The translations under genes and the position numbers were made by a program. From Hydractinia symbiolongicarpus (taxonomy: Eukaryota > Cnidaria > Hydrozoa > Anthoathecata > Hydractiniidae), in assembly GCF_029227915.1 (NCBI RefSeq), contig NC_079886.1, positions 25,088,501-25,152,500 on the forward strand: a stretch of DNA of 64,000 nucleotides. The letters are read 5' to 3'. The notes under the pieces are model-generated. The model saw only the letters and a program-made list of their open reading frames with translations, did no database searches and was not told the origin of the DNA. Shown in pieces: positions 1 to 11,479 of the stretch (the first letter of the stretch is position 1; the number at the start of each line of letters is the position of its first letter).

Positions 1-61
1 GAGTAGTAAAAATCGTGTTTTGTTTGGGTGTACTAAGATTTGAGTACACCTTGGAGACCAC

Positions 62-867
62 CTATTCTGTAATGTATCGATTACCTTTTGACATGTTCTC
101 ACTCGCCAACATAGGTTGAGTGTTGGTGCAGTGCAGCCTATTCTCAGCCTCAGCAAGCGAAGGGGCATCCCCATTTTCTCGATATTTAATTGTTTTTTTG
201 TGATTAATGTGCCACCCGTTATCATAATTATCCCAGGTCATACCCTTAACAAAATGAACCTCAATAAGGGTCCGCAGCGTAGCCATATCGCACCCGAGAT
301 TCTCCTCTCCTTAGAGTTGAGCTCCATGTTTCCCTGTAATGCTTGGTGGGTTCGGCTGCGTACAACGAAGACGATATGTCCGGCGCGGTTACATTCAGGG
401 CAACGCAGTCTCCGTTTTTGATGGTGGCAGAGGCTTCCACCTCCACAGTCTTTACAATAGGACCTCCGCCCACCATGTTTGCTGCAGATGCAACCACCTC
501 CGCACTCTTTGCATTGTGATGTTGTCCTATCATGCCTGCAAATTTGGCCGCCCTTGCACTCTTTGCAACAAGCCTCCATCTTTTCATGCTAACATATCTC
601 ACTTCCCTTGCACTCCTTACAGTGAGACCTTCGCCTCTGATGGTGGCAAATCTGACTAACGCAACACTCTTTACACTGGACCCTCCACATTCCATGCGTA
701 CATTTTATAAGTTTCTGTGACTCCTCAGCTGCGTTCAGGCATTTAATGCACATTTTTGTCAGTTGACAAATCCCCTTGATCCTGAAACTGTGCATGGAAA
801 AAAGTGTTTGTGTCTTGAACATTTCGTAGCCTCCTCCATCTTTCGAATTTCCAATACCTTTTAACAT
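62..867 (-). pseudogene. Zinc-repeat protein with C-terminal HNH nuclease (Polinton copy 1)
   Basis: The N-terminal part has five or six short Cys/His units of the form C..H.R...CKECxGxxIC, spaced about 13 residues apart. Each unit could bind zinc and recognise nucleic acid. The C-terminal part (about 62-290) has GMTWDNYDNGWHINHKK, an HNH motif of the type seen in large DNA viruses and homing-type nucleases. The frame is broken twice: an in-frame TAG near 590 in one repeat, and a frameshift near 290 between repeats and nuclease. The HNH centre reads HINH where copy 2 (about 43,700) reads HIDH, so a likely catalytic residue has also changed. It lies downstream of the coiled-coil gene, in the same direction. 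A mobile nuclease carried by the Polinton is my inference. Confidence 0.7.
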
Positions 868-930
868 GCAGCCAAAAAGGTCAAAAATGATAATTTTAAT
901 ACTCTTTTAAGTATTAAAATTAGCGCCCGC

Positions 931-1688
931 TTACGACATATCAATGTCACACATCCCTTCAAGTAGATCCCGCGTATCATTGTCAGGCAACGTGAAGTGA
1001 TTTAGGTAATAACTCCCGATGCCTTGGGTATCGTCTCTTAATCGGCAGCAGGCATGCACGGCATTCGGATTATCACATTCTGGTTTACTTACAGTCACCT
1101 CAGGGTACATTGTCTTTAAGGTGCTTGTTCTTGTGCTGAGTTGCTTTCGCTGGTATCGGACCATATAGTGCCTATGCATGCCTTTCTTCCATGCTCGTTA
1201 GGATCGTTTTTATCAACCACATATAGCACGGTATCATATTAATATCGGTGTGGAACATGGCTTTCATCAACTGTCGCATTTTCCATAGTGTGTACCTCAA
1301 GTTCGTCCTCGAGTAGCATGAGCTGGTTATCTCTGCCGTCTAGATCATCCTCGAGTCTTGTAGGTTTTTCACACCTGCCCGGGAAACCTTTTGATTAACC
1401 CTACAGCCTTTGGTTTTCGGGAACGACTGATGATTTCCAATGCTTGATCCAATGTGGCAAATACATTATGCGAATTATTCCCTCTTCCAAGGGCCAGGGC
1501 GGCACCCTGGCCTTTCAGACCCACAATTTCTTGCCTTGTTATAGTTTCCTCCACCAAATATTGAAAACTGCGCGCTTGTTGGCAATATCTAAAAAATAAC
1601 CAGTATCAGCACGTTTGAACATAGGTTGATTTTGATTGTCAGACAGGGTTTCGATGGTCCCTATGTTACATTTAACTTGCGACGACAT
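931..1688 (-). pseudogene. Coiled-coil Polinton protein with DUF3627/MSV199-like C-terminus (copy 1)
   Basis: It starts MSSQVKCNIGTIETLSDNQN, closely matching the start of the gene at 42,381 in copy 2. A middle segment (about 1,369-1,557) has FATLDQALEIISRSRKPKA, shared with copy 2. The C-terminal 82 residues (931-1,179) have a well-preserved globular segment ending DLLEGMCDIDMS. Proteins of this type in Polintons and large DNA viruses combine a DNA-binding or coiled-coil N-terminus with a C-terminal domain often labelled DUF3627 or MSV199; that assignment is from memory. Several frameshifts and stops separate the readable parts. Compared with copy 2, most of the coiled coil is lost. Confidence 0.55.
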
Positions 1689-1846
1689 CTTTTTCTTATA
1701 AGCAACGTAAGGCAGAGGATCTTGCCATGGTCCCCCAAGGATTGTATACCTTCAGGGATGTTCGAATCTTACATACAGGCATGCATGCTCTGATTTTTTT
1801 CAATTCAGCCTTGATATCATCCCAATCTGAGATCATGTTTGGTTCC

Positions 1847-3200
1847 TCGTAATGGAGAGAGCTGTTTATGTTCAACTTGTGAACTATCTTGAAGAAAATG
1901 AAAATTTGACAACCAACCAATACGGATACAGGAAGAAACGATCTACCGAATTGGCCACACTCTATCTGACAGAGGAAATCAGGAAGGAGATACTTCAAGC
2001 CACTCCATTCTCCTGTCAAAACTAAGAAGTTATGGAGTCAAAGGTTTGTCACTAAACTGGTTCGCAGACTACTTGTTTAACCGCGCCCAGATTTGTGAAG
2101 TAAATGGCAATGGTCTAAGCCCAACCCCATTGTTTGTGGTGTACCACAGGGGTTCATTCTTGGACCCTGTCTCTTTTTAATCTACTTCAATGATTTCGAA
2201 AATTGTTTGAAACATTCTAGAGTACTATAATTTGCGGACGATAACGTGTTATACATTGGACGTAAAACAAGCCAGCAACTTGAGATCGCTTTCAACGCTG
2301 AATTGAAAAACGTAGACAGGTACTTCATTAAAAACGTACTAATATTAAATCTGAAGGCTGGAAAAACCGAATCGATAGTATTCCACACTCGCAACAATGT
2401 GAATAAAAACGGATTAACCTTGAACTTGGAAATCAACGGAAAGCTAATTAACGCAACCACCGAATATCTATATCTTGGGACTGTTCTCGACCAGACTTTG
2501 TCAATGAACCATCACTTTATAAGTCTTTACAAGAAAATGTCTGCCAGGCTTCGTTTACTACTCTCATTGAAATCCAACTTAGCGAACAATGCCATCACTA
2601 AAATCTATGTCGGAATGCTGCTGCCAACGCTTCTTTACTGCTGCACTACAAACCTGAATCTTACCAACGGCCAGCAAAATAAGCTTCAATCGCTTGATAG
2701 AAGAATTGCGAATGTGACAGAGAAACGTCAAGTACCAATTATGAAGGAAATAAAGAAACATGCTGTCATGCTCGGCAGAAAATGCTTGGAAAAAGCAGTG
2801 TGTAGCAATTTTGAAGATTTCTTCGAGATAAGATCGCACAGTAGAAACACGCGAAACAACAATTACTTACTGACAATACCTAGAGTGAGACTTGAAGTAA
2901 ATAGATCTGGTTTTAAATTTATGGGGTCAAAGATTTATAATGACTTGCCAATCGAAATTCGAAGATCGGATACTTTACCAAGTTTCGTAAGAAAAACTAA
3001 AAGCTATTTTCACCTGTAATAAATTATTTTATGCCTTATTGTAAAGCTAGTATTTTTAACTCATGTTTTTAACTGTTATATAATAATAATATTTTATAAT
3101 TTTATTTTTCACAGGACATATATTAAGAGCAGTTTTTTAAAAACTGAATTATATCCATCCTGTATAAACATTCATAATAATAATAATAATAATAATAAGC
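1847..3200 (+). mobile_element. 5'-truncated non-LTR retrotransposon (CR1/L2/Jockey-like)
   Basis: A 1.35 kb insertion inside the Polinton ATPase. It encodes reverse-transcriptase motifs and ends in a TAA/AATAAT microsatellite tail (about 3,175-3,199). A 5' truncation and a simple-repeat 3' tail are typical of target-primed non-LTR integration. No target-site duplication could be identified, because the ATPase is also deleted at this point. Confidence 0.75.
1849..3019 (+). pseudogene. Reverse transcriptase C-terminal half of the non-LTR element
   Basis: Readable RT blocks in order are QYGYRKKRSTELATLYLTEE (motif 1/2), SHSILLSKLRSYGVKG, a GSILGP-like block (reads [16 protein letters not shown]), and the catalytic box FADDNVLYIG. 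A long open frame (2,246-3,019) follows: thumb and C-terminal region to KSYFHL. The segment that should hold the first catalytic Asp (the 'DLSKAFDT' block) is missing between the first two blocks. A stop lies just before FADD. No endonuclease domain is present. The element is dead. Confidence 0.8.
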
Positions 3201-3565
3201 CATGCTTGTATTGCCTACCTGAAGTAGCCAATTAAAGTAGGCTTTGTCGACGTTTATCGAGACTTTCATCGGCTATACAGTCGTCGACTATGAGGAGACT
3301 CTCTTCACCCGCAAACAATGAGGACAGTTTCGCTATCCGAAGAGTTGTTCCCTAGGCTCTATAAGGAACACATAATTATCCTTCCACAGTGAGGACCTTT
3401 CGATACAAGATCTATTCCGACGTACGGTAGGACACAAGATAATGATGTTGAGATAGTGTCCCCTATACTCATTTTCGAGGAGGTTCAAGACGTGTTGTGT
3501 TTTGCCACAGCTTGTGGGTCCTGTAAAGATTGCTGTATGCGCCTCTTTAATAACGTCCATTTACT

Positions 3566-4062
3566 AATAGTTGCTCCACTTCCTGTCGTGAATCTTGGGG
3601 TACAAAGCTACATATGCAGAGAAAATCAATACACCTCTATGATTGTTCATCAAAAAAATCCGGTAGGCAAGGCAGAGCTTGGTATTTCGAGTATCAGTTG
3701 GGTATCAGAGCATACATTTATTTTCCCTGCAGGCATCGCAATACATTGCAATATCCCTTTACGAGTAGTGCCTTCTCGGGGCTATCTCCGGTGAGTTCGG
3801 CGTACTGGGGTATAATGCTGTATGTGCGCAGGGTATACAAAAGCAGGTAGTCTTTATCCTGTTGGAACCCTCTAATTTTCCTATCAATAGCAAGGGTGTC
3901 TGGCTCATGTTCAACGTCTTTGATGTCCTTGTATTTGGTACAACGTCTAGCCTTCGCTTTAGCCATGTCATCTATACAGCTCTTAGTTCGACCATTGCCA
4001 GAGGTTTTAAACTTGTCTGGGGATAGAACTTGCTTGCATCCTCCACAACGTTTGCTCTCCAT
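3566..4062 (-). pseudogene. Polinton zinc-ribbon protein of unknown function (copy 1)
   Basis: It opens MESKRCGGCKQVLSPDKFK and continues to SGNGRTKSCID, a C..C...C zinc-ribbon start common in Polinton and giant-virus proteins. A helical domain follows (LLLYTLRTYSIIPQYAELTG). The C-terminal part is readable only with frameshifts. It abuts the ATPase start (3,560). The copy 2 counterpart is at 42,995-43,480, so this is a conserved gene of the element. Function unknown. Confidence 0.55.
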
Positions 4063-4221
4063 TTATCTTATAGTATCCGTCTCCTCCACCTCCTCCTGTT
4101 ACTTTTTATCAAGGCAGGGGATGCATGTACTCGTTACGTCACCGTCTCGTTTGATTTTAAACTGCCTCAAGGGGAGATGGTGCTTACATTTTTGACAACT
4201 TTTGGTTCCTTACCGGATGCT

Positions 4222-4470
4222 CTATATCGGTTTCGGAACTATGCTTGCGGGTAATTATCCCTTTTTCACAGAATTCTCGCGGGTCGCCCGGCCCGCTGCA
4301 GAGTACGCCACCATCTAGTCATTTGTGTCCATTTTTGTGGACGGCCTTGTTATGCCCAAAAAATTCTTACCTGCCATAGCATAGGCAAAGATGAAACCAA
4401 GGTCCACGACGGTTTCATATAGCATGTCCAGAATCTCCTTCTCTTTCGGGGTTACGCTGCTTGTGGTCAT
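4222..4470 (-). pseudogene. Small conserved Polinton ORF (about 80 aa)
   Basis: It starts with ATG and reads MTTSSVTPKEKEILDMLYET, then GFIFAYAMAGKNFLGI. One in-frame TAG occurs near 4,315 and a TAA soon after. It lies between the zinc-ribbon gene and a small membrane ORF, same strand. The codon pattern looks coding but I do not recognise the family. Confidence 0.4.
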
Positions 4471-4479
4471 TTATTGAGA

Positions 4480-4685
4480 GTATTTTTTTGAAAAAATTCA
4501 ATGCATCTTGAAAATATCGATATCTGGCTGAGTTTTGTCCTGTTGTCCCTGCTGTTGCAGTGTTTTGAGATTCATTTGTGCCTCTACTAAACATATATCA
4601 GACGCCTACTCCTATGGCAAGCACGGCTAAAGTCCCTACACTATACATGTAGATATCCGTTGTCTTGCTAAAACCTATCGCAGGT
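4480..4685 (-). pseudogene. Small membrane protein ORF of the Polinton
   Basis: The readable frame has one hydrophobic segment (YMYSVGTLAVLAIGVGV), then a TGA where Trp would fit, then a polar Gln/Ser/Thr-rich tail. It sits between two other element genes on the same strand. Single-pass membrane proteins are common in Polintons; the exact role is unknown. Confidence 0.35.
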
Positions 4686-4702
4686 TATTGATCATCCTGT
4701 GA

Positions 4703-5409
4703 CTAACCTTTTCCCACTTTCTTCTTAAGTCGGCCTTTTTCTTTTTGTTCCGTTCGGCAAGTCTCTTGCCTGCAGCTACACGACCCTCGTTCTTCTTTGT
4801 AATTATCATCTTCTCTTGTTTTTGCTCTTCCATTTAACTTATAGCACTTTCTCCGTCTCCTCCACGTCCTCCTGTTCCTTTTTACACATATATCTCCCGG
4901 TATGGCCGCTACCAGTAGTGGAGCTAAGCACCTCCCAATGGTGCAGTACACGGGTATTCCCAAATCCGTCATACTGTCTCGGATAACAGGATCCTCCTCG
5001 ATATCCCTGCGCAATTCATCTAAACTGTCAATATCTGAAATATTCCCAATCAAATTTGCGTACAGGCTGATCAAGTTACTAGTCAACGCTTTTGAAGTAT
5101 TTTCTCCATTTTCTTGAAGCTCTTGCTGTAAATACTCGGTATGAACCTTTTCGATGGACTCATCGTTGGCCTTGTCGACAAACCCTTCTGTGCACTTTTG
5201 GGGTAGGAGATGCCCTTTACCTTTGCGTAGGGCTTTCTTCAAGGCTTGACGTTTATTGGGTGGGGGTTCAAATGTTCATATTCTTCAGTGGCATTGTCAA
5301 AGATTTGTGCAGTATCAGTCATTTTTATTAGTAGTTGTTTATAACGAAAAAGATTATAAGCGATCATGACATGCGGTAGAAGTATAGCGATTAGTAGGCA
5401 TATGTCCAT
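4703..5409 (-). pseudogene. Polinton membrane-anchored protein (copy 1)
   Basis: The ATG at 5,409 begins MDICLLIAILLPHVMIAYNL, a single N-terminal membrane helix. It continues ALKKALRKGKGHLLPQKCTE and a helical region to about 4,703, ending in a very basic Lys/Arg tail. A one-base frameshift near 5,245 (a run of C) separates anchor and body. It starts right after the polymerase stop. Copy 2 keeps only the anchor (43,815-43,967), then runs into the HNH gene. Function unknown. Confidence 0.55.
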
Positions 5410-5410
5410 G

Positions 5411-8400
5411 TTATTGCCCTGTAGACGCTAGGCGATAATGGCAATGGGCAAGCGGCGTAATTTGATCGGGTCTCACGATCCGTTTGTCATCTGCCCTGTT
5501 GAGTGCTAACTTGTTTACCTCTTGTATGTATACCGCATGGTTCTTGTTTTGAATCACCACTTGTCTCTTGTAGACGTCAACTCCCTGTTTCAGACATCGT
5601 ATATAGTGATCAAAGGTGATGGATTTTTTGGTTATGCATCTCTTCACGCCCTTCGCTTTGCGATCACCGCCTTTCTTGGTAAGGCTCTCGTAAGCATAGA
5701 GCTTGGCCCTCAGGGTGATGAGATTGGTCATTATTTGGCCCGCTAGTTCTTCCTTCATGAGGCCTACTACCTTCTTGTTTTTCCTTATAGGCAGAGGCCT
5801 GTTATCATCCGCAGTATAGGCACCTGTATCAAAGCTTGTTTCAACGTCTCGCGCGATATCCCTATAAAAATTCTCTGTTCGTATATGGTACACAAAGCTG
5901 CCCGTGTCCATGTAACAGAGCTGTGTTTCAGAACCGTATTTGAGCTGCATGTAGTCATAATGGAACTTGTTCATGACTAGCTTTGATATTTCCAATATAA
6001 TCTGGCCTATATACACCGGCTTATTCATCTTGACCTCTGTTTTAGCCATCTCTACACCTACTATGTGCTTCCTATACCTGCTACCACTCTTGAAATTTTC
6101 CTTCATGACAGGTTTGATATATTTGTCCTCGTTGGTGAACAGCTGAATGTTGCGATGATTTCTTATATTTTCCATGGTCTTGCCAAATACTCTTAAATTC
6201 ATAAGCTTGTAGAAGTCCCTTTCGAACTCGTTTTTGGCGGCCTTTCTCAGCATAGTGTTGTGATCGATGTACCCTTTAAGCCATGCCTTCTGATTAAACC
6301 AAATCACACTGCGTACTTTCTGCAATTCAAGCCCATGTTTTAAGGCCTCATTTAATGCCCTGATATTCACCACGTACTTACGCTTATCCTTTAAGTTCGG
6401 CTCAAATTTCTCGACCTTGTGGACTATCGTGCGCTCCGGTAGGAACGGCAACTCGTTATGTCTGACGTGAAGTCTTTTGGGTAGTCGTTATCAACCTCCA
6501 GGATATACCCATGCCGACTGTCTCCAACGAGCTTCTCGAGCCGCTTTTATGAAAAGGCCTCCACGTTCGATACCTATTTGGCATACGTGGCCAGGTCTTG
6601 ACGCATCGCCCAGCCGTATAGGTTGTTGGCGTCAAGGTACTGCAGGTAGGATGATTCAGCCTCTGGATCGTACTGGTCTCCCATCCCCTTATTGTTAGCT
6701 TTGACATAGTGATGTACGGCCTGGGTTATACCTCCTCGGATACCCTTCTCACACATCAAAAGCATGTCGGAATCCGTAAGAAGCTCTAGCCTAATACCTG
6801 TGTACTTCAGTGTTGCATTCCAGGCCAACCTGGGCGCACTGTGAAAGTGGGCAGGATCAAGCTTATAGTTTGTCAAACATACATCCCGAAAAGTCTCAAA
6901 CATGTTAGCTAATAGCAAGACGTCCGTGTTCAGGTACACATCCTGGTAGTCTCCCATGGTGACGCTATCGCCCTCTGGAGTAATGCAATTCCATACTTTT
7001 TTGAGTATTGATTATCTCCATCACTGATACCCTTCATGTTTAGCTTGCTGTAAAACGCCTCCTTGGGAGGTAACTCCACCTCCTGAAATCGCTGCCATCC
7101 ATCTATATACTCATACGGATAGACACCTTTTCTGTGCATGAGTTGAAACGTGTCATCCTTATCGAAAAAACAACGGAAATTTTTAAAATGCTCATCGTGG
7201 AGGTTGCTTGCCAATTTGTCTAGGCTTGATGCCATAAATCGACAAGAGTCGATAAACCTGATCTCGATTTTTTTATACGTTTTGCCATCATCATCATATC
7301 CCAACCTGCAAGCGGTACCTTGATTTTAACATCGAAAGAGATATATTTCTCGGTTTTCTCTGCTATACAACCAATTTCCGGAGTGTCCTACTTCTCCCCT
7401 ATTTCCCGTATGAAGAGATGGGCATCATACCCCTACAAATTGTGGACTATCACGGATATGTGACTTGGCATCTTGTACTTTAGATTACAGCTGTTATGGG
7501 CCGCGCCTCTATACAATCCTGTATGGTGACAATGGTCCCGAACTTTGCCGTTATTCTCAAAATCATCGAAGATATGGTATTCCATGGCCTCGTTGTACTC
7601 CCTTTCCAGGATCTCTGTTAGAAACAGCATGTCCTGCTGCGGGTAGGTATAATGTACACTCTTAACTTCATCCTATACGTGGTCCACGAATCGCTTGACG
7701 CAATCCTCACCCTTGTAGACTATTAGAGGATCTGGTACAACGCCATAGGCAAAGTAACTATAGGTACACCAGCCAGATTGCACATGTTTGCTTAGCTTTT
7801 TCGTCTGGGTATCCCTGTCATCCCCTACCGGGACTAGCAGACTCTCGAAGTCTGCATAGATGGCAAAGGGTACTTTGAGCCATTTTTCAGCCTCTGTTGG
7901 CATTGTGATTTTAACGGCTTCGTGGTCCTTGCAGTAACTATGGTGCTTGTCCCTCACATTAACTGTGGGAAAGGCCTGGAGGCAGTTCAGGCAAAAGTGC
8001 ATTTTTGCCGTATTTTTCGAGGTCTTAATACCCAGGAGTCGCAATAAGGATTTGACCGCTGTGTAGTGGGTCTTTTAGTCATGATAAGCAAAAGATTAAC
8101 CTGCTTGCCCCGGCTGGTGTGATGCGATCGTCGTAGGGTGTTGATCCTCTTTCCCGTCACATACAGGACATTCACCGCAATACCCGGGTTAATATCCTCG
8201 AACTTGTATTTACTCTTGATGCTTGTAGGAAACTATATACCTTGCCAATTGTGGAGGTTTACGTAGGGTCTCAGCTTACTGATTCTCTGTGGATCTCTTT
8301 AAATCCCCGTATGATGTAGGGCAGCAATGATGCTCCACTTAAAGCACTCTTCATTCACGTTTTTAGGGTTAATAATTGCCTTTTTCTAAGTTATCCACTT

Positions 8401-8900
8401 GCGTGCTTGTGTATACCATGAACCCCTTGTTATACGCAGCTTATGGAAATCTACATCGAGATGTAGCATTCGACTGATCGTGAAGCCACTCTGGGGTAGT
8501 GCCGGATTTTCCACATGTGTTTTAATCTGAACAAACATCGTATCTAACACATCGTCTACGTTGCTACCCTGGAAGACTGACGTCATGTTGCCAGTGAAGA
8601 CCTTATTCGCTTCGATATACTAATCGTTGGCCCGCGGGTGTTTGTATTTTTACTCCACATGATCCATAGGAATAGCCGTACCTTTGCTGAGGCCATATCT
8701 TCCACCTGGTCCCCAACCAAGGTTGTCACATTGGGCCTCATAATTCCTATATACCCGTCGACATCTGCTCCTCCCGTACCAGGAATGCGGGAACTTCAAA
8801 GCGTCTGGTTGTGGCCATGCTTATGTTCCTGGGGGTATAGTCTTGCCCCGCTTGTTGACGTAAGTAATCCTCCACTATTGCAGCAAGGAAGGTTTTTCAT
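5411..8900 (-). pseudogene. Protein-primed DNA polymerase B of a Polinton (copy 1)
   Basis: Motifs run in the correct order on the minus strand across several frames. N-terminal domain near 8,386-8,900 (GFTISRMLHLDVDFHKL). Exo I FAIYADFESLL (about 7,860). An HNH-like Cys/His insert (VRDHCHHTGLYRGAAHNSCN, about 7,510). Exo III DYQDVYLNTDVLLLA (about 6,930). Polymerase motif A YLDANNLYGWAM (about 6,620). Motif B KLMNLRVFGKTMEN (about 6,190). Motif C CYMDTGSF (about 5,915), and a thumb with KKSITFDHYIRCL. This enzyme replicates the element from a protein primer. At least six frameshifts or stops break it. Motif C has Gly where the second catalytic Asp belongs. The last 346 residues form one open frame (5,411-6,451). 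The N-terminus is cut off at 8,900 by Helitron sequence. Confidence 0.88.
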
Positions 8901-11478
8901 AATTCATGTGGGTTATTTGGTTTATAGTGAATCAATATAAAAGAAATGGCTTTTCTTTTTTTAGATGAAGAAGAATATTCCATCAAGTCATTCATGGTGT
9001 GAATCCAAAGATTATCATCAGCTAACAATCCTCGTACTAAGCTTGCATCCCTAAAAGAAGTATAAAAATTTTCTTCGAAATGTCTGAAGTCGTCAAAAGA
9101 CGTAACACCGGGGACATGCAATATTAAGACGCGCAAAAATACCTTTCACATTCGCGGATACTGGCATTATACATTCTACGTACTATCTTTTTAGCACTGC
9201 GTTGCCTAACTTCCCACCGTTTTTGTTGTTGTGTATTCCGAAAAACAAAGTGGTAATGTATCTCAGTGTACAAAAATCGTTGCGCATGCATAGAAAATAC
9301 ACAGAGACGCCAAGTTGCCTCAGGTGCAGATACATATCTAGCATCTGAGAATGTTGTTATGTCATCATGATCGATGCGCTCATTGATTTCTATATGTGCA
9401 GTATCATATCCTTTGTAAATACATTTATACAAGTACTAAAACTTTTAATTGACACACATGCTTCCAAATTTATATGCGGCATATATTATTTATAGAGGGA
9501 AGGATTATACGGCACAACTCACCTATTATCAACATCCAAGTTTGGAATTCTTACCGTTCTTTCATTATCAGGGCGATGGTACATGGGATAATCGTCTACA
9601 TTGATAACAGTTCCATCATTAAATTGCTTAGGAAAATGCCTGGTACACTCACCCTCTTTCGTGCACAGAGATGTATTATTAAGGTGGCCACATGGCCCAT
9701 TGATCATACATGACTTTATTATATCATATCATAAAGTTCAGCATCTTGATTTTTATCTGGAATCTGTTCACAAATTAATGAGCATCAGCATTTCGTAATT
9801 TAAACTGATTGTGTAGATGTAAAACATATGAACAGGCGGTAAACTTCTCTTCTGAAATTCAAAAACAGAACACACAGAACACCTAATACACCGTCTTTTA
9901 TATCTTTTTTCAAAGCAAGTAATTTTAATTTAAAGACACTTGCAAAAAAAATCTGGTCTATCAAAAGCAGATTGACCAGGTAACAAATTAGTACAACTTC
10001 AGGCCACTTTGGATTGCATGTAAAAGTCAAGAACAAATCTGGCTTACCTTTTCTTGAAACCAAGGCCACTACATCAAAGTACAACTGATGCATGTTGCGG
10101 GGTGACAACAACATTACTTGCATGTAAGTTACGTTGCTCTGCAGCATTTTGAAGGTAATCCAGAAGTCCCTGGTAGAAGACTTTGCTCACAGCTGATTTT
10201 GATTTTGTCGAATAAAGGCAAGCCGTTGGACTTCGAAGGGCAGAAAATGCTCGCCAAATAGCGATGTGGTAAATATAATATTCTAACTTGGTTAGTCTAC
10301 CTCTAACTCAAGTTGCATGCTCCCTGACATGGGTCATGTTTGGGTCTCAACCTGGCTCACCACGTAAAAATAAAACGGGATACATCATAGGATCAATATT
10401 GCATGATGTATAAGGGATTTGTCGCAAAAGTTGATTCCGTGGATAAACTACATGATCTCTTGCAGAAGAAGGTGCACCATCATTACCAACAAAGATGGCA
10501 GCAACTTCCTGATGCAAGGAGGCATTATACCTTCTGCGATCATTACTCTCACGCATTACCATACTTACAACGGAAGGCTGTCTGTTTTCTGTTACTGCTC
10601 TGGCTGTTTCTTCACGTTCCACTTCAGCCATATTTCTATAAACTGCAGCATATGGAGAATCCCTGTTAAGAACATGTTGAATTTCACAATTACAATGAGC
10701 ATGTGTTGGATTCACAATACGCACATTTAAGGCAGCTGCAGCCTGTACAATATACAATTAGGTAAAATTAGGGGCTTCATTCTGAGCTGGTAATAAAGCA
10801 CCATACCTGCAATATAATTGACCACATATTCTATAATAGAGTGATCCATGACTTAACGGTGGTTGAATGTTTGCGGAGAAAAAAGCAAAACTGAATGCAT
10901 TATTGTATACTCTGATATACTTACGAAACTGCTTAGCTTGGGCAGAGTCGTTGCTTAACGATTTGCGCATTTCAGCAGGAAATTAAAATATAGCAGGCAA
11001 GGCTACTTTGCCATTATGACAACACTTAAAATGATATTCATTAGTAAATTTAATAGCTCAACAATGGTCAAACAAAATATTAAACTCACCTGCAGAATGT
11101 GTAGGAGGTAAGACATTGTTAATTCTAGCTAAATTAAAGAAACGTGGAACCACAGCTCGATGATGCAATAATTCTGCCCTACCCCTTTGTGTTGCTTGCT
11201 GGGGTAATTCATTTTCTCTATTTGCAAGATGACGTTGTGCATCTACCTGTTGGCCAGCATTTGCCTCTGCAACATTTTCAACAGCACGTATAATATTCTG
11301 ACAAAAAGCATTTTGTTGCCTACGTAGGTGAGCATCCTCAGCAGTTTCATTGGCTCTTCCTTGTCGTACAATTTAAAAGATGATGCTGTCTTTGTCTTTC
11401 AGCCTGCTTAACTCTAACATCTTCAACATTTTTCAAGCAGGGTAATGCATAATAATGTTCCAATAAATAATAGTTCAT
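8901..11478 (-). pseudogene. Helitron Rep/helicase, N-terminal half, decayed
   Basis: Successive minus-strand fragments match a Helitron protein from N- to C-terminus. Leader about 11,478-11,100. Helitron_like_N domain: KCCHNGKVALPA near 11,010, YNNAFSFAFFSANIQPP near 10,900, YRMAEVE region at 10,650. Rep: GKPDLFLTFTCNPKWPE near 10,020. A zinc-like part: CTKEGECTRHFPKQF near 9,640. C-terminal YVSAPEATWRLCVF near 9,320, and HVPGVTSFDDFRHFEENF near 9,100. The frame ends PNNPHEL at 8,900, where Polinton polymerase sequence begins. The Rep catalytic HUH block reads PPVHM where the family has PHAHM, so one metal-binding His is lost. At least six stops or frameshifts are present, including a TAA in place of a conserved Gln near 10,760. 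The helicase is absent. Confidence 0.85.
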
Positions 11479-11479
11479 T

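Larger units (their letters stand above)
1730..3560 (-). pseudogene. Polinton packaging ATPase (A32/FtsK-HerA type), split by a retrotransposon
   Basis: The N-terminal part (3,333-3,560) reads MDVIKEAHTAIFTGPTSCGK, containing the Walker A loop GPTSCGKT. After a frameshift, LLIVDDCIADESLDKRRQSL (3,300-3,238) carries Walker B and the conserved tail, followed by one nonsense codon (TAA). The C-terminal strands reappear at 1,850-1,735 (SDWDDIKAELKK, then HACLYVRFEHP in another frame). In Polintons and NCLDVs this ATPase drives genome packaging into capsids. About 150 bp of the middle is missing and 1.35 kb of non-LTR retrotransposon lies in its place, in the opposite orientation. The zinc-ribbon gene abuts its start. 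Confidence 0.8.

Noticed and set aside
62-11478. Stop-codon recoding in the Polinton and Helitron genes (single TAA/TAG in otherwise good frames)
   Set aside because: Frameshifts and deletions occur in the same genes, and catalytic residues are lost. Ordinary decay explains the stops; the host gene uses the standard code.
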